A stretch of DNA of 64,000 bases from Imperialibacter sp. EC-SDR9 (GTDB lineage: Bacteria; Bacteroidota; Bacteroidia; Cytophagales; Cyclobacteriaceae): contig NZ_LR701575.1 in NCBI RefSeq assembly GCF_902498805.1, forward strand, positions 190,454 through 254,453. Direction: 5' to 3'. This document shows, piece after piece, positions 14,800-23,334 of this stretch (the stretch's first letter is position 1; every line of letters begins with the position of its first letter). The notes below the pieces were generated by a model. It was not told the DNA's origin, did no database searches, and was given only the letters and a program-made list of their open reading frames with translations. The translations under genes were made by a program, and so were the position numbers.

Positions 14800-16118
14800 G
14801 ATTCCTTAAGTGTTACGTATGATTTAACTTTTGACCGATCCATTAGTATCGAAACGATTCCCACAACCTCATTGACGTATTTTCTGGCCCCGCCACCTCC
14901 CGCCGGGCCATTTGTGTACAAGGCTTCGACCTCCTCACCCACCAAAGCAGCCATTTCCATCGTCTGTGCTTTGCCGGCTACCCTCAACCTCACTTCAGCC
15001 GGCTCACTTTGCTGATCAAAAGCTCCTCTAAAAATAGCATTCAACCCGACATAGTCGACCCTAAGGTCATCCATTCGGTCTTTCAGCCGCTCTTCAACAA
15101 TCTGTCCGGCGAGCTTTGCCTTTTGAAGTGAATTGGTGCCGGCATACGAAATTTCTCCCTCGCCCAGCCAAAATGCCTGGTATCCTACACTCACCTTAAA
15201 AGTAGCAGGTCTCGCCTTGCCACCGCCACCAGAAACCTGCACCATGTCTTTGCCAATTTCCTTTAGCTTCACGCTGGTAAAGTCGGCAATCACATCCGGC
15301 GTATAGTACTCATGAGGATTCACCACTTCGTAGAGGAGTTGTTCTTTGGCAGTCATCAGATTAACAGCACCACCAGTGCCCTCCACTTTACTAATGGTGG
15401 CTGAGCCATCAGCATCTACGTCAGCGAACGGGAAGCCCAGGTGGGCCGGATCCGGCACTTCCTTTTTACCGGGATCCATAAAATACCCCCCGGTAATTTG
15501 TCCGGCGCATTCAAGCAGGTGGCCAATCACGGTTCCTTTTCCTAATAGGTCATAATCGTCCGTTTTCCATCCAAATTCATGTACCATAGGTGCCAGAAAC
15601 AGCGATGGATCCGCCACTCTGCCAGTAACAATAATATCAGCACCCGACTGCAAGGCAGGAAGAATGGCCTCTATGCCGATGTAAGCATTGGCCGAAAGGA
15701 GCTGTCCTGCTTCCTTAAGGGGGCGCCCCGTCTCCATCGCCTGCTGAGCCGGATCTATTTGCGCAAAAACGTCGTCGCCAGTTACGGCTACCACCTTTAC
15801 TGACAGGTGGAGCTCCTTTGCTATTTCCAGCACTCGGTCGGCTGCGGCAAGTGGATTGGCTGCACCCATATTTGTGATCAGCCTTACTTCGTTTTTCACC
15901 AAATGTGGCAGTAGCAACCTCATCCTCCGCTCAAGCAGTGGGTCATATCCTTTGGACGGATCGGCATGTTTTCGTTTCTGAGCAAGTGCTATTGTTCTCT
16001 CGGCCAGGCATTCCAGTATCAGGTAGTCGAGCCTGCCTTTTTCTGCCAGCACAACTGCCGGTTCCAACCTGTCGCCAGAAAACCCAGCCCCCCCGCCGAT
16101 TCTTATTTTTTTCTTCAT
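14796..16118 (-). CDS. AtuA (DUF1446) family protein
   Basis: A 440-residue cytosolic protein of the acyclic terpene utilisation AtuA family. Visible motifs: RIGGGAGFSGDRLEPAVVL at the N-terminus, DYLILECLAERTIALAQ near 31, NMGAANPLAAADRVLEIA near 83, IVTGRVADPSLFLAPMVHEF near 160 and the late GPAGGGGARKYV. AtuA proteins are required for citronellol/geraniol degradation in Pseudomonas, but DUF1446 members occur in other carboxylic-acid pathways and the reaction is not established. Here it lies 3 nt downstream of a CitMHS transporter and a carboxylesterase, which suggests work on a carboxylate released from an ester. Confidence 0.88.
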   Translation of the reverse strand: MKKKIRIGGGAGFSGDRLEPAVVLAEKGRLDYLILECLAERTIALAQKRKHADPSKGYDPLLERRMRLLLPHLVKNEVRLITNMGAANPLAAADRVLEIAKELHLSVKVVAVTGDDVFAQIDPAQQAMETGRPLKEAGQLLSANAYIGIEAILPALQSGADIIVTGRVADPSLFLAPMVHEFGWKTDDYDLLGKGTVIGHLLECAGQITGGYFMDPGKKEVPDPAHLGFPFADVDADGSATISKVEGTGGAVNLMTAKEQLLYEVVNPHEYYTPDVIADFTSVKLKEIGKDMVQVSGGGGKARPATFKVSVGYQAFWLGEGEISYAGTNSLQKAKLAGQIVEERLKDRMDDLRVDYVGLNAIFRGAFDQQSEPAEVRLRVAGKAQTMEMAALVGEEVEALYTNGPAGGGGARKYVNEVVGIVSILMDRSKVKSYVTLKES

Positions 16119-16121
16119 GGC

Positions 16122-17411
16122 TCAAAAACTTATGGCTCCAATGAGCACAGACATTGTCAGCATAATCATTGTTACTAAAAAAGCCCACGGAATAGTTTTC
16201 CGCTGATGATCGCCTAAGTCCACCCCTGTGAGACCTATCAGCAAAAAAGTAGCGCCTGTGAGTGGACTTACCGGAAAACCGGTGGTCATTTGTCCCATAA
16301 TGGCTGCCCTGGCTACTTCGATGGCGTCACCATTGAAATGCTCGGCGGTGGTTCCCAGCAGCGGCAACACGCCGAAATAGAATGAATCCGGATCGAACAG
16401 CAAACTGGCAGGCATGCTCACAACTCCCGTCATCAATGCCAGGTGATTGCCTATACCGGATGGAATATAATTGACGGCGGTTGCAGTCATGGCTTCTATC
16501 ATGCCCGACCCTTTCAAAATGCCGGTAAAGCATCCCGCAGCAAATAAAATGCTCGCCATTAACAGGGCGGCTTTTGCATGTGCATCAATTCTCTCCCTTT
16601 GCTCTTTTAGGTTGGGGTAGTTCACCGTGATGGCTATGACAAAGGCAATCATGAAAATGACGTGAGGTGGAGCGAGGGCGGCAATGAGCGCAGTAATGGA
16701 AATGACAATCAACGCCGTATTCAGCCAGATTAATTTTGGCCGATGGAGACTGGTATCCTTTTCGATAGCCATAGTGGAATCGCTTATCTGTCCTTGCTCA
16801 TTCACCCAGTTTCTCTCCTTTTTCCCCAGATACCAGGCAATTCCCAGTACTGACAGCAACCCGCAAATGACCGGAATTAAAATGGGATTGAACAACTCAG
16901 TTACCTGCACTTCCAATGCTGAAGCAGCCCTGATAGTCGGCCCTCCCCAGGGTAAAATATTCATGGTTCCAGCAGACAGGGCAACCACCGTGGCCAGCGT
17001 CGTTCTTTTCATGCCCATGGCGTCATAAAGAGGCAACATGGCAGGCACTGTCACAAGAAAGGTGACTGCACCCGAACCGTCGAGGTGGACGATCATGGCA
17101 AGAATGGCGGTAACGACAGTAATCCGTGCCGGGTCGTTGCCTGCAGCTTTCAAGAGCCGCTTGATCACCGGTTCGAAAGTACCGGCGTCCATCAGGATGC
17201 CGAAAAACAAAATAGCAAAGATGAACATCACCGCCGTGGTAGAAATCGTTTTCACTCCGTCGGTAATGTAGGTAACAATCTCAGTCGTGAAACCGCCAAT
17301 TAACGCAGTGGCAATGGGGACAATGATGAGTGCCACTACAGGAGATAGTTTTTTGCTCATTACCAAAACAAGCAACAGGACTATCGTTAAGAGGCCGAGG
17401 AATGCGAGCAT
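16122..17411 (-). CDS. CitMHS-family carboxylate transporter
   Basis: A 429-residue inner-membrane protein with about 11-12 hydrophobic segments across its length, matching the citrate-Mg2+:H+/citrate-Ca2+:H+ symporter (CitMHS) family. Visible features are the N-terminal MLAFLGLLTIVLLLVLVMSKKLSPVVAL (in parts), the GGPTIRAAS loop near residue 147 and the C-terminal GFPVSPLTGATFLLIGL segment. It is placed between the carboxylesterase (3 nt upstream) and AtuA (3 nt downstream), so its substrate is more likely the organic acid handled by that pathway than citrate itself; this is inference. Confidence 0.85.
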   Translation of the reverse strand: MLAFLGLLTIVLLLVLVMSKKLSPVVALIIVPIATALIGGFTTEIVTYITDGVKTISTTAVMFIFAILFFGILMDAGTFEPVIKRLLKAAGNDPARITVVTAILAMIVHLDGSGAVTFLVTVPAMLPLYDAMGMKRTTLATVVALSAGTMNILPWGGPTIRAASALEVQVTELFNPILIPVICGLLSVLGIAWYLGKKERNWVNEQGQISDSTMAIEKDTSLHRPKLIWLNTALIVISITALIAALAPPHVIFMIAFVIAITVNYPNLKEQRERIDAHAKAALLMASILFAAGCFTGILKGSGMIEAMTATAVNYIPSGIGNHLALMTGVVSMPASLLFDPDSFYFGVLPLLGTTAEHFNGDAIEVARAAIMGQMTTGFPVSPLTGATFLLIGLTGVDLGDHQRKTIPWAFLVTMIMLTMSVLIGAISF

Positions 17412-17414
17412 GGG

Positions 17415-18959
17415 TTATTTATTCGTCGATAAAATAGCCGCCATCGCATCCAACGCTGCGCCGTCAGGAATCGGCTTTGCTTCAACTTCAGCTCCCAATA
17501 GCATCACTTGCTTGGCGTCTGGTTTGTAAGTGGGCCATTCGGGCAGGCTCTTACCATTTGGGTTTCCGGTTTTAACGAAATTCGCCCAGTAGCCAGACAT
17601 CGTTGCTTCGAGCTCCCGGTCTACGGCCTCCCATGGACGATCCACAAACTCCAGGTTGTCGTAGGCATAGGGTACTTCCCCAGTGTGAAATGCACCATAT
17701 TTAGCATACTCACCGGTGCCCGGCACTTTTCGAGTGAATCGGTAGACATATACATTCGTCTTCCCCTGCTTTGCCTGCACATTGGCCCAGGCATAATTTT
17801 GCAAACCAAAGATCATGTCTCGGGAAAGATTGAGTTGTGATTGGGTCGCCTCCGCATCGTCAGACGCCGGGTAATAGGTCAACACTTTCCCGGCATTGTC
17901 GCCATACTGTTGGCTGATCTGTGCTTTGAAGTCGCTTGCATTTTTTACAGGCCCAAAAAGCAGGCCCTCGTCCTGGTTCCAGCCCGTGAGTAGGTCAACC
18001 TGATTTTGTTTACCCGCTGCGAAAATATCGGCTATGTGCGCTGGCAAAACATAACCGTCAATGATTGATCCCCTGAGGCCCCAGGGTGCTTTCATAAGCT
18101 CTTCAGGGGAAACCTTTCTCAGATCAGCCAGTGAGCCTGCACTCATCGTCTCCGCCAATTTGACTCCCGCCTCTTCTGCTTGCTGTAGGCTCGGCTGGTT
18201 TCTACCAAAATTTGCGCCGCTTTCAGGGATCGCCCTGTTAAAAAGACCCTTTGCCAGGGGTGTGGCCACCATGCAGTTAACGCTCATAGACCCGGCGGAC
18301 TGGCCAGCAATCGTTACGTTTGAAGGATCGCCCCCAAACGCAGCAATATTCTCATTCACCCATTTCAACGCCGCTACCTGGTCCAGGAGTCCATAATTGC
18401 CTGAGGCCTTATTCGGCGATTCAGCAGTAAGTTCAGGATGCGCCAGAAAGCCAAACACGCCTACACGGTAATTGATACTCACAAACACAATTCCTTTCCT
18501 GGCGGTGGCCTCGCCATCGTAAATAGGCACGCCGCTACCCCCGCTTTGGAAGCCACCGCCGTAAATCCAAACCAACACTGGCAGTTTCTCTTTGGAGGAC
18601 TTTGCACCAGTCCAGATATTGAGGTAAAGACAGTCTTCACTGATCGGTTCATCAGGGATCAGGAACTCTTTGCTCCACATACTGAACGGCACCGGCTTGC
18701 CTTGCATAGGACTTGCCCCAAACGAGGTACATTCTTTTACTCCCTCCCACGGTTTTACAGGCTGAGGGGCTTTCCAACGCAAATCACCGACGGGCGGTGC
18801 AGCAAAAGGGATGCCTTTGAAGCTAGTGATCTTTCCATCGGCTGTGATGCCTCCCGACACCTTCCCTGACTTGATCTGGACCAAAGAGACAGCATTTTGT
18901 CCTATGGTTGGGTGAAGACAAAGCAGTAAAGACCAAATTAAGAGGATAGCAGTTTTCAT
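17415..18959 (-). CDS. Secreted type B carboxylesterase
   Basis: A 514-residue alpha/beta hydrolase with a cleavable signal peptide (MKTAILLIWSLLLCLHPTIGQ). The oxyanion region is VWIYGGGFQSGGSG near residue 130, the nucleophile elbow is GQSAGS with Ser221, and GAFHTGEVPYAY near residue 420 carries the probable catalytic His. EDCLYLNIW near residue 103 is the second family signature. It is the promoter-proximal gene of an operon with CitMHS, AtuA and the small AtuA partner, with 3-nt gaps or overlaps throughout. It would act in the periplasm and supply an acid to the transporter. It is only distantly similar to the other esterase at 9788-11473. Confidence 0.9.
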   Translation of the reverse strand: MKTAILLIWSLLLCLHPTIGQNAVSLVQIKSGKVSGGITADGKITSFKGIPFAAPPVGDLRWKAPQPVKPWEGVKECTSFGASPMQGKPVPFSMWSKEFLIPDEPISEDCLYLNIWTGAKSSKEKLPVLVWIYGGGFQSGGSGVPIYDGEATARKGIVFVSINYRVGVFGFLAHPELTAESPNKASGNYGLLDQVAALKWVNENIAAFGGDPSNVTIAGQSAGSMSVNCMVATPLAKGLFNRAIPESGANFGRNQPSLQQAEEAGVKLAETMSAGSLADLRKVSPEELMKAPWGLRGSIIDGYVLPAHIADIFAAGKQNQVDLLTGWNQDEGLLFGPVKNASDFKAQISQQYGDNAGKVLTYYPASDDAEATQSQLNLSRDMIFGLQNYAWANVQAKQGKTNVYVYRFTRKVPGTGEYAKYGAFHTGEVPYAYDNLEFVDRPWEAVDRELEATMSGYWANFVKTGNPNGKSLPEWPTYKPDAKQVMLLGAEVEAKPIPDGAALDAMAAILSTNK

Positions 18960-19057
18960 AGGTAGTTGGATAGTGATAAGCAGGTTCAGCTATCAATTTA
19001 CCAGAAACGAAGTCAATTTCAATGCGTCAATAAAACATATTGACATAGGACATACAA

Positions 19058-19087
19058 AAAACCTCAGGCCGGTCTGCCTGAGGTTTT
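19058..19087 (-). terminator. Intrinsic terminator of the sugar dehydrogenase gene
   Basis: Arms AAACCTCAGGC (19059-19069) and GCCTGAGGTTT (19076-19086) around the loop CGGTCT. Read on the minus strand the stem is followed by TTTTTTGT. It lies 26 bp past the stop of the gene ending at 19113. Confidence 0.9.
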
Positions 19088-19112
19088 CTATTTAGCATCT
19101 TAACGGAACGAT

Positions 19113-21950
19113 TTACATCCCCGCCTCTAACGGTGCTGCCTCTTCATTTAGGAACAAAATCTCAGCGATTTGCACCAACACCTGATCAGGTGTCGCTTTT
19201 TCGCTTTTAAAGACAAAATAAACATCATGCACACCGTCCGTTGGCTGAATTTTAGCCTGGGCTTGCGAATTTCTCTTTCTTCTCCAGGTGACCATATCTT
19301 CCCCTGGCGCTGGTCTGCCAAACCCTACATTCTTTTGACCTACCGTATTAGTGGTTCCCAGCAATGTGCCGGTCGGAGAGTCAAGATGCACTTCTACATA
19401 TCCACCGGCCGCACTTACCCTTGGAGAAGCCTGCACAAACAAATCAATCTGCTTAATACCTGTTAGGTCTATGTCCTTGTAGCCTATGTAAGAGCCACTG
19501 CCCACCATGTTGAAGGTAGTACCTGGCGTGGTTAGCAAATTCACACCTTTTCTGATCTCAGACTGCTGAGGATCCAGCGAAGGGTTTCTGAGTGCCACAA
19601 AATCATCGCCTGAGAGTGGCCCAACAGTACCAGCGCCTTTGTCGGCATAAGAGGCTCTCAGCAGATATCCACCCTGTCCATCCTCTCCTTCCGGCACCTG
19701 AGGAGTAACTGTGCCTGAGAGCGGAAACGATTCCACAGTTGGCTTGGTCTCCAGCATGTTGAGAATAAACATCACCATTCTTTTGGCATCGGCCTGGCTC
19801 AATTGCGGGTGAGCGCTCATGGCATGTTCACCCCAAACGCCACTTCCGCCATTGATTATTTTGCCCACCAGCATATTGATGTTGGCGTCAGTCTTAGGAT
19901 ATTTAGTAGCTACTGCATTGTAAGCTGGCCCAATCGATGCCTGCTCGTACTGGTGGCACGACTTACAATCGCTGGTTTCAATCAGGTTCTTTCCAATATT
20001 CAAAGCAGCCATCGACTCAGCGCCACGTTGCTTTGAGGCCATTTCGATGGGGTCGTAGCCAGATGGCACGTAGTCGAAAGTAACGGCCACTTCGTTGGAC
20101 TTGATAGTGCCGTCAGCGCTGCTACCATCTTCCTTGTCGGTCACGCTTACAGAGTAAGCAAGCGACTTCTCACCAAAGTAGAAGCTTTTATTCGGCACTT
20201 TGAAATCGATGGACACCACTGGCGGCTCATTACCTGCTACTACTTCCATTGAAGCCCTGTTCTTCTCTCCTTTGGTATCTGTCACTGTCAGGCTCACCTG
20301 GTAAGTGCCCGCCTGCTCAAAATTGAATGACGGATAGGCATCGGTAAGCGTTTGATTGACACCGCCATCTGATACTACCTTCCACTCATAGGTCAATTTT
20401 CCCTGATCGTAATCGTCGTAATCGGTTGTGCCCTCCGATGACAGCTGAGCTGTAAAAGGTACAGCGCCCGCAGTTTTGTCAATAGAGGCTGCTACTATGG
20501 GCTTTCTGTTGCCCGCATTGTATTCGATTTTAACGATTCTTGAGTTGGAATTGCCCCTAAACCAGGCGCTGCCGTACTCCAGTACATAAAGGTCGCCACT
20601 TGGGCCGAAGTCCATGTCGATGGCACTCACAAAGCTCTCGTTGGGCAGGAAGCGCTCCATAGATTGGTAGTCGCCATTTTCATCCATGGTTACTGACATG
20701 ATCCAACCCCGCATGAATTCTACGATGAGCCATTTGCCTTCGAAGTAAGACGGAAACGGCCTTGGCACACCAGCAAAGTCCGCCTTGCGGAAAACGGGGC
20801 CTCCAGTGGCGCTACGCCCTGCCGTGCCCACCAGCGGAAAAGTATCCGACGGGCCGTATGGGTAGTAAATGAAAGCCGGCACCACCGGGGTAGGCAATTC
20901 TTTCAAACCAGTATTGTTTACCGATTCGTTGACAGGATGATTCACGTCGAAAGGTGCTCCATAGGTCTCTGCGGCCAAATCGTGGTGATTGTAGGGCAGG
21001 TTGTTGGCTATGAAGTAAGGCCAGCCGAAAAAGCCCGGGCCTTTCGCCTGATTGAATTCATCATAGCCTTTCGGACCCCAAACGGAATCAACGGAAGCAT
21101 CTGGTCCCACCTCACCCCAGTAGAGGTAGCCTGTTTTACTGTCCAAAGTCGGTCTCCACGGGTTTCTGTGGCCCATGGTGTATATCTCCGGCCTGGTTTT
21201 TTCTGTGCCCGGAGGAAACAGGTTGCCTTCAGGAATCGTATAGCTACCGTCGGCTTCCGGATGAATACGAAGAATTTTGCCTCTCAGGTCGTTGGTGTTT
21301 CCCGGTGCACGCTGGTCATCTGAGCTTTCCATGCCGGGGCGTTCGTCAAGATTGGAAGACCCCGTTCTCGGGTTCACGGTATTGTTTCCAACAGTAAGGA
21401 AGAGATTACCTTCTTTGTCGAACACCATCCCGCCGCCTGTATGGCAACATTCTTCTCTCTGCGTCGGCACTTCAAGCACCACTTTTTTGGTGGATGCATA
21501 AAGTGAGTCGCCTCTCAGCTCCCAGCGGGCCAGCACGTGTTTCGGCGTGTCGGGATCAGCATAGTACATGTAAATCCACGAATTTTCCTTGTAGTTGGGG
21601 TGAGCTATTACGCCCATCAGGCCTTCTTCAGCCTCCCTTACTCTACCTTCCTTGTTAGTATACTTGGTATTCACCGGAATGGTAGCCACCAGCGTCACTT
21701 CGCCGGTGTTTTCATCCAGTATTTTCACTCCTCCTTTTCTTTCCACAAATAGCACACGGCTATTGGGAAGGAAGGTCATTTCCATTGGTTCATCCATCCC
21801 TTCCGTCAGCACCACTTTGGTAAAGCGATTGTCTTCAGATGGTTCGTTGGTGTTTTGGGTTTCTGTCTGCTTGCACGATTGCACAAGCACCAGGACTGCA
21901 GCCACCCAGGCCAAAGCTGACCGGCTTGTTGTTTTTAAAGTAAGCGCCAT
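19113..21950 (-). CDS. PQQ-type sugar dehydrogenase/PKD/cytochrome c lipoprotein
   Basis: Modular exported protein of about 945 residues predicted to oxidise a sugar outside the inner membrane. The ATG at 21950 is chosen because it gives a good lipoprotein leader (ALAWVAAVLVLVQSC); the frame stays open a further 18 codons. Order of modules: glucose/sorbosone-dehydrogenase propeller (about 45-455, with GLMGVIAHPNY, TGGGMVFDKEGNLFLTVG and HRNPWRPTLDSKTG), PKD domain (about 470-580, TYQVSLTVTDTKGEKN), a cytochrome c domain with CKSCH (Cys662, Cys665, His666) and a C-terminal CBM6-like beta-sandwich. The haem could accept electrons from the propeller within one chain. No neighbour shares its transcript. 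Confidence 0.85.
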   Translation of the reverse strand: MALTLKTTSRSALAWVAAVLVLVQSCKQTETQNTNEPSEDNRFTKVVLTEGMDEPMEMTFLPNSRVLFVERKGGVKILDENTGEVTLVATIPVNTKYTNKEGRVREAEEGLMGVIAHPNYKENSWIYMYYADPDTPKHVLARWELRGDSLYASTKKVVLEVPTQREECCHTGGGMVFDKEGNLFLTVGNNTVNPRTGSSNLDERPGMESSDDQRAPGNTNDLRGKILRIHPEADGSYTIPEGNLFPPGTEKTRPEIYTMGHRNPWRPTLDSKTGYLYWGEVGPDASVDSVWGPKGYDEFNQAKGPGFFGWPYFIANNLPYNHHDLAAETYGAPFDVNHPVNESVNNTGLKELPTPVVPAFIYYPYGPSDTFPLVGTAGRSATGGPVFRKADFAGVPRPFPSYFEGKWLIVEFMRGWIMSVTMDENGDYQSMERFLPNESFVSAIDMDFGPSGDLYVLEYGSAWFRGNSNSRIVKIEYNAGNRKPIVAASIDKTAGAVPFTAQLSSEGTTDYDDYDQGKLTYEWKVVSDGGVNQTLTDAYPSFNFEQAGTYQVSLTVTDTKGEKNRASMEVVAGNEPPVVSIDFKVPNKSFYFGEKSLAYSVSVTDKEDGSSADGTIKSNEVAVTFDYVPSGYDPIEMASKQRGAESMAALNIGKNLIETSDCKSCHQYEQASIGPAYNAVATKYPKTDANINMLVGKIINGGSGVWGEHAMSAHPQLSQADAKRMVMFILNMLETKPTVESFPLSGTVTPQVPEGEDGQGGYLLRASYADKGAGTVGPLSGDDFVALRNPSLDPQQSEIRKGVNLLTTPGTTFNMVGSGSYIGYKDIDLTGIKQIDLFVQASPRVSAAGGYVEVHLDSPTGTLLGTTNTVGQKNVGFGRPAPGEDMVTWRRKRNSQAQAKIQPTDGVHDVYFVFKSEKATPDQVLVQIAEILFLNEEAAPLEAGM

Positions 21951-22350
21951 GTAAACGAGGTATATTGTTTTATTTATTGTCAGTTCCGCCGACTGTATAA
22001 ACACTGATGCGACAGTTGCCTATCATGATCCGGCAGAACTTTATGATGGTAAGGTCATGAAAAGGGAAATGAAAGTCTAAGAAGAATAGAAAATCCGGTA
22101 GAATATCAGGATAAACTATCAGATTTTGACGTCGACTTAGTTTTGGTGAAAGTAATTCTTTGTGTCAAAACGTCACAATAGATGCCATCACTCTTCCCGA
22201 TGATGACAACTTTTTACAACAGTTCGTGTAAAACTTAGCCTATTCAACCATTTCAAATCCGATCTTTATGTCAATTGCCTAATATGCATATGCACTAATC
22301 ATAGCGATGCAGCAGCGGCGCAACCCCAAACTACTTAAATAATTTTCCAT
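21951..22350. other. Divergent intergenic region, no gene seen
   Basis: A 400-bp AT-richer gap between the divergent sugar dehydrogenase and dienelactone hydrolase genes. It contains a short inverted pair TTGTG (22160-22164)/CACAA (22174-22178) that only loosely resembles a CRP/FNR-type site. I see no coding sequence and no consensus TAnnTTTG box. Confidence 0.45.
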
Positions 22351-23220
22351 ATGGTGAAGCTTTTACTTACCACGAGTATCGCAATTACTAGTCTCATCAG
22401 TTACTTGTTTGCGCCTGTTGAAACGAAGACAGAGAAGCCAATTACGTTGTGCTATACCGCTTCATCGGACGATAGCATGGCTTCTTTTGCCACCGATCCG
22501 GCTTTCGTTGCCTTGCACCCTGCTCCACTCTCCCTTCAATACGACGCCATGGGAGAGAAAGTGACTTTCAAAGCACCTGATGGCACAGACGCAACGGGCT
22601 ACCTTGTGAAAGCAAAGAAGAAGTCTGACAAATGGCTTTTTGTTTATCAGGAGTGGTGGGGCCTGAACGACTACATCCGCAGGCAATCGGACACGTTTTA
22701 CAACGACCTGGATGGAGAAGTAAATGTGCTTGCTCTCGACCTCTACGACGGCAAAGTGACCGATGTGCCTGCAGAAGCAGGTAAGCTGGTGCAGGGCGCT
22801 CAGGAAGCTCGTTTGGAAGCTATTGTCAAAGGTGGCCTGGCCTATGCAGGGCCGAAAGCTAAAATTGCCAATGTCGGCTGGTGCTTTGGTGGCGGCTGGT
22901 CGCTCCGGTCAGGGCTGCTTGGAGGCAAGCAAACCGTTGGCACCGTTATGTACTATGGCATGCCAGTGAAAGATGTGGAAAAGCTGAAGCAGCTCAGCGG
23001 AGACGTGCTGGGTGTTTTTGCTACTGAAGAGCGAATTTCCAAAGAAGTGGTTGAAGAGTTTGCTGCCAATATGAAGGCTGCCAACAAAACACTGATGTAT
23101 AAAATATACCCGGGCGTTCATGGCTTTGCCAACCCGAGCAATCCAAAGTACGACGAAGAATCGTCGAAACAGGCCTACGCAAAAGCCATTAGTTACCTCA
23201 AACAAAGGTTCAAAATATAA
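22351..23220 (+). CDS. Exported dienelactone hydrolase family protein
   Basis: A 289-residue alpha/beta hydrolase with an N-terminal signal peptide (LLTTSIAITSLISYLFA). The nucleophile is Cys178 in GWCFGGG, the typical Cys elbow of dienelactone hydrolases. The catalytic His is in PGVHGFANP near residue 253, and the Glu/Asp network includes YQEWWGLNDYIRR near residue 92. The substrate is unknown; the family cleaves cyclic or linear esters and lactones. A second, only distantly similar member lies at 26001, on the other side of the TonB receptor. Confidence 0.88.
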   Translation: MVKLLLTTSIAITSLISYLFAPVETKTEKPITLCYTASSDDSMASFATDPAFVALHPAPLSLQYDAMGEKVTFKAPDGTDATGYLVKAKKKSDKWLFVYQEWWGLNDYIRRQSDTFYNDLDGEVNVLALDLYDGKVTDVPAEAGKLVQGAQEARLEAIVKGGLAYAGPKAKIANVGWCFGGGWSLRSGLLGGKQTVGTVMYYGMPVKDVEKLKQLSGDVLGVFATEERISKEVVEEFAANMKAANKTLMYKIYPGVHGFANPSNPKYDEESSKQAYAKAISYLKQRFKI

Positions 23221-23334
23221 TCATCAATACCAGGTCTGAGTTTCAATCTCCCGCCTGGTCTTACTCGTTTTTTTCGGTAGAATATTTTCCATTATTAATC
23301 ATTAATACACCACCCCGACTTCCATTTTCAGCTC

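Noticed and set aside
22160-22178. CRP/FNR-like site TTGTG-N9-CACAA
   Set aside because: The spacing is one base off the usual form, Bacteroidota CRP sites differ, and short AT-rich inverted pairs of this kind are common by chance.
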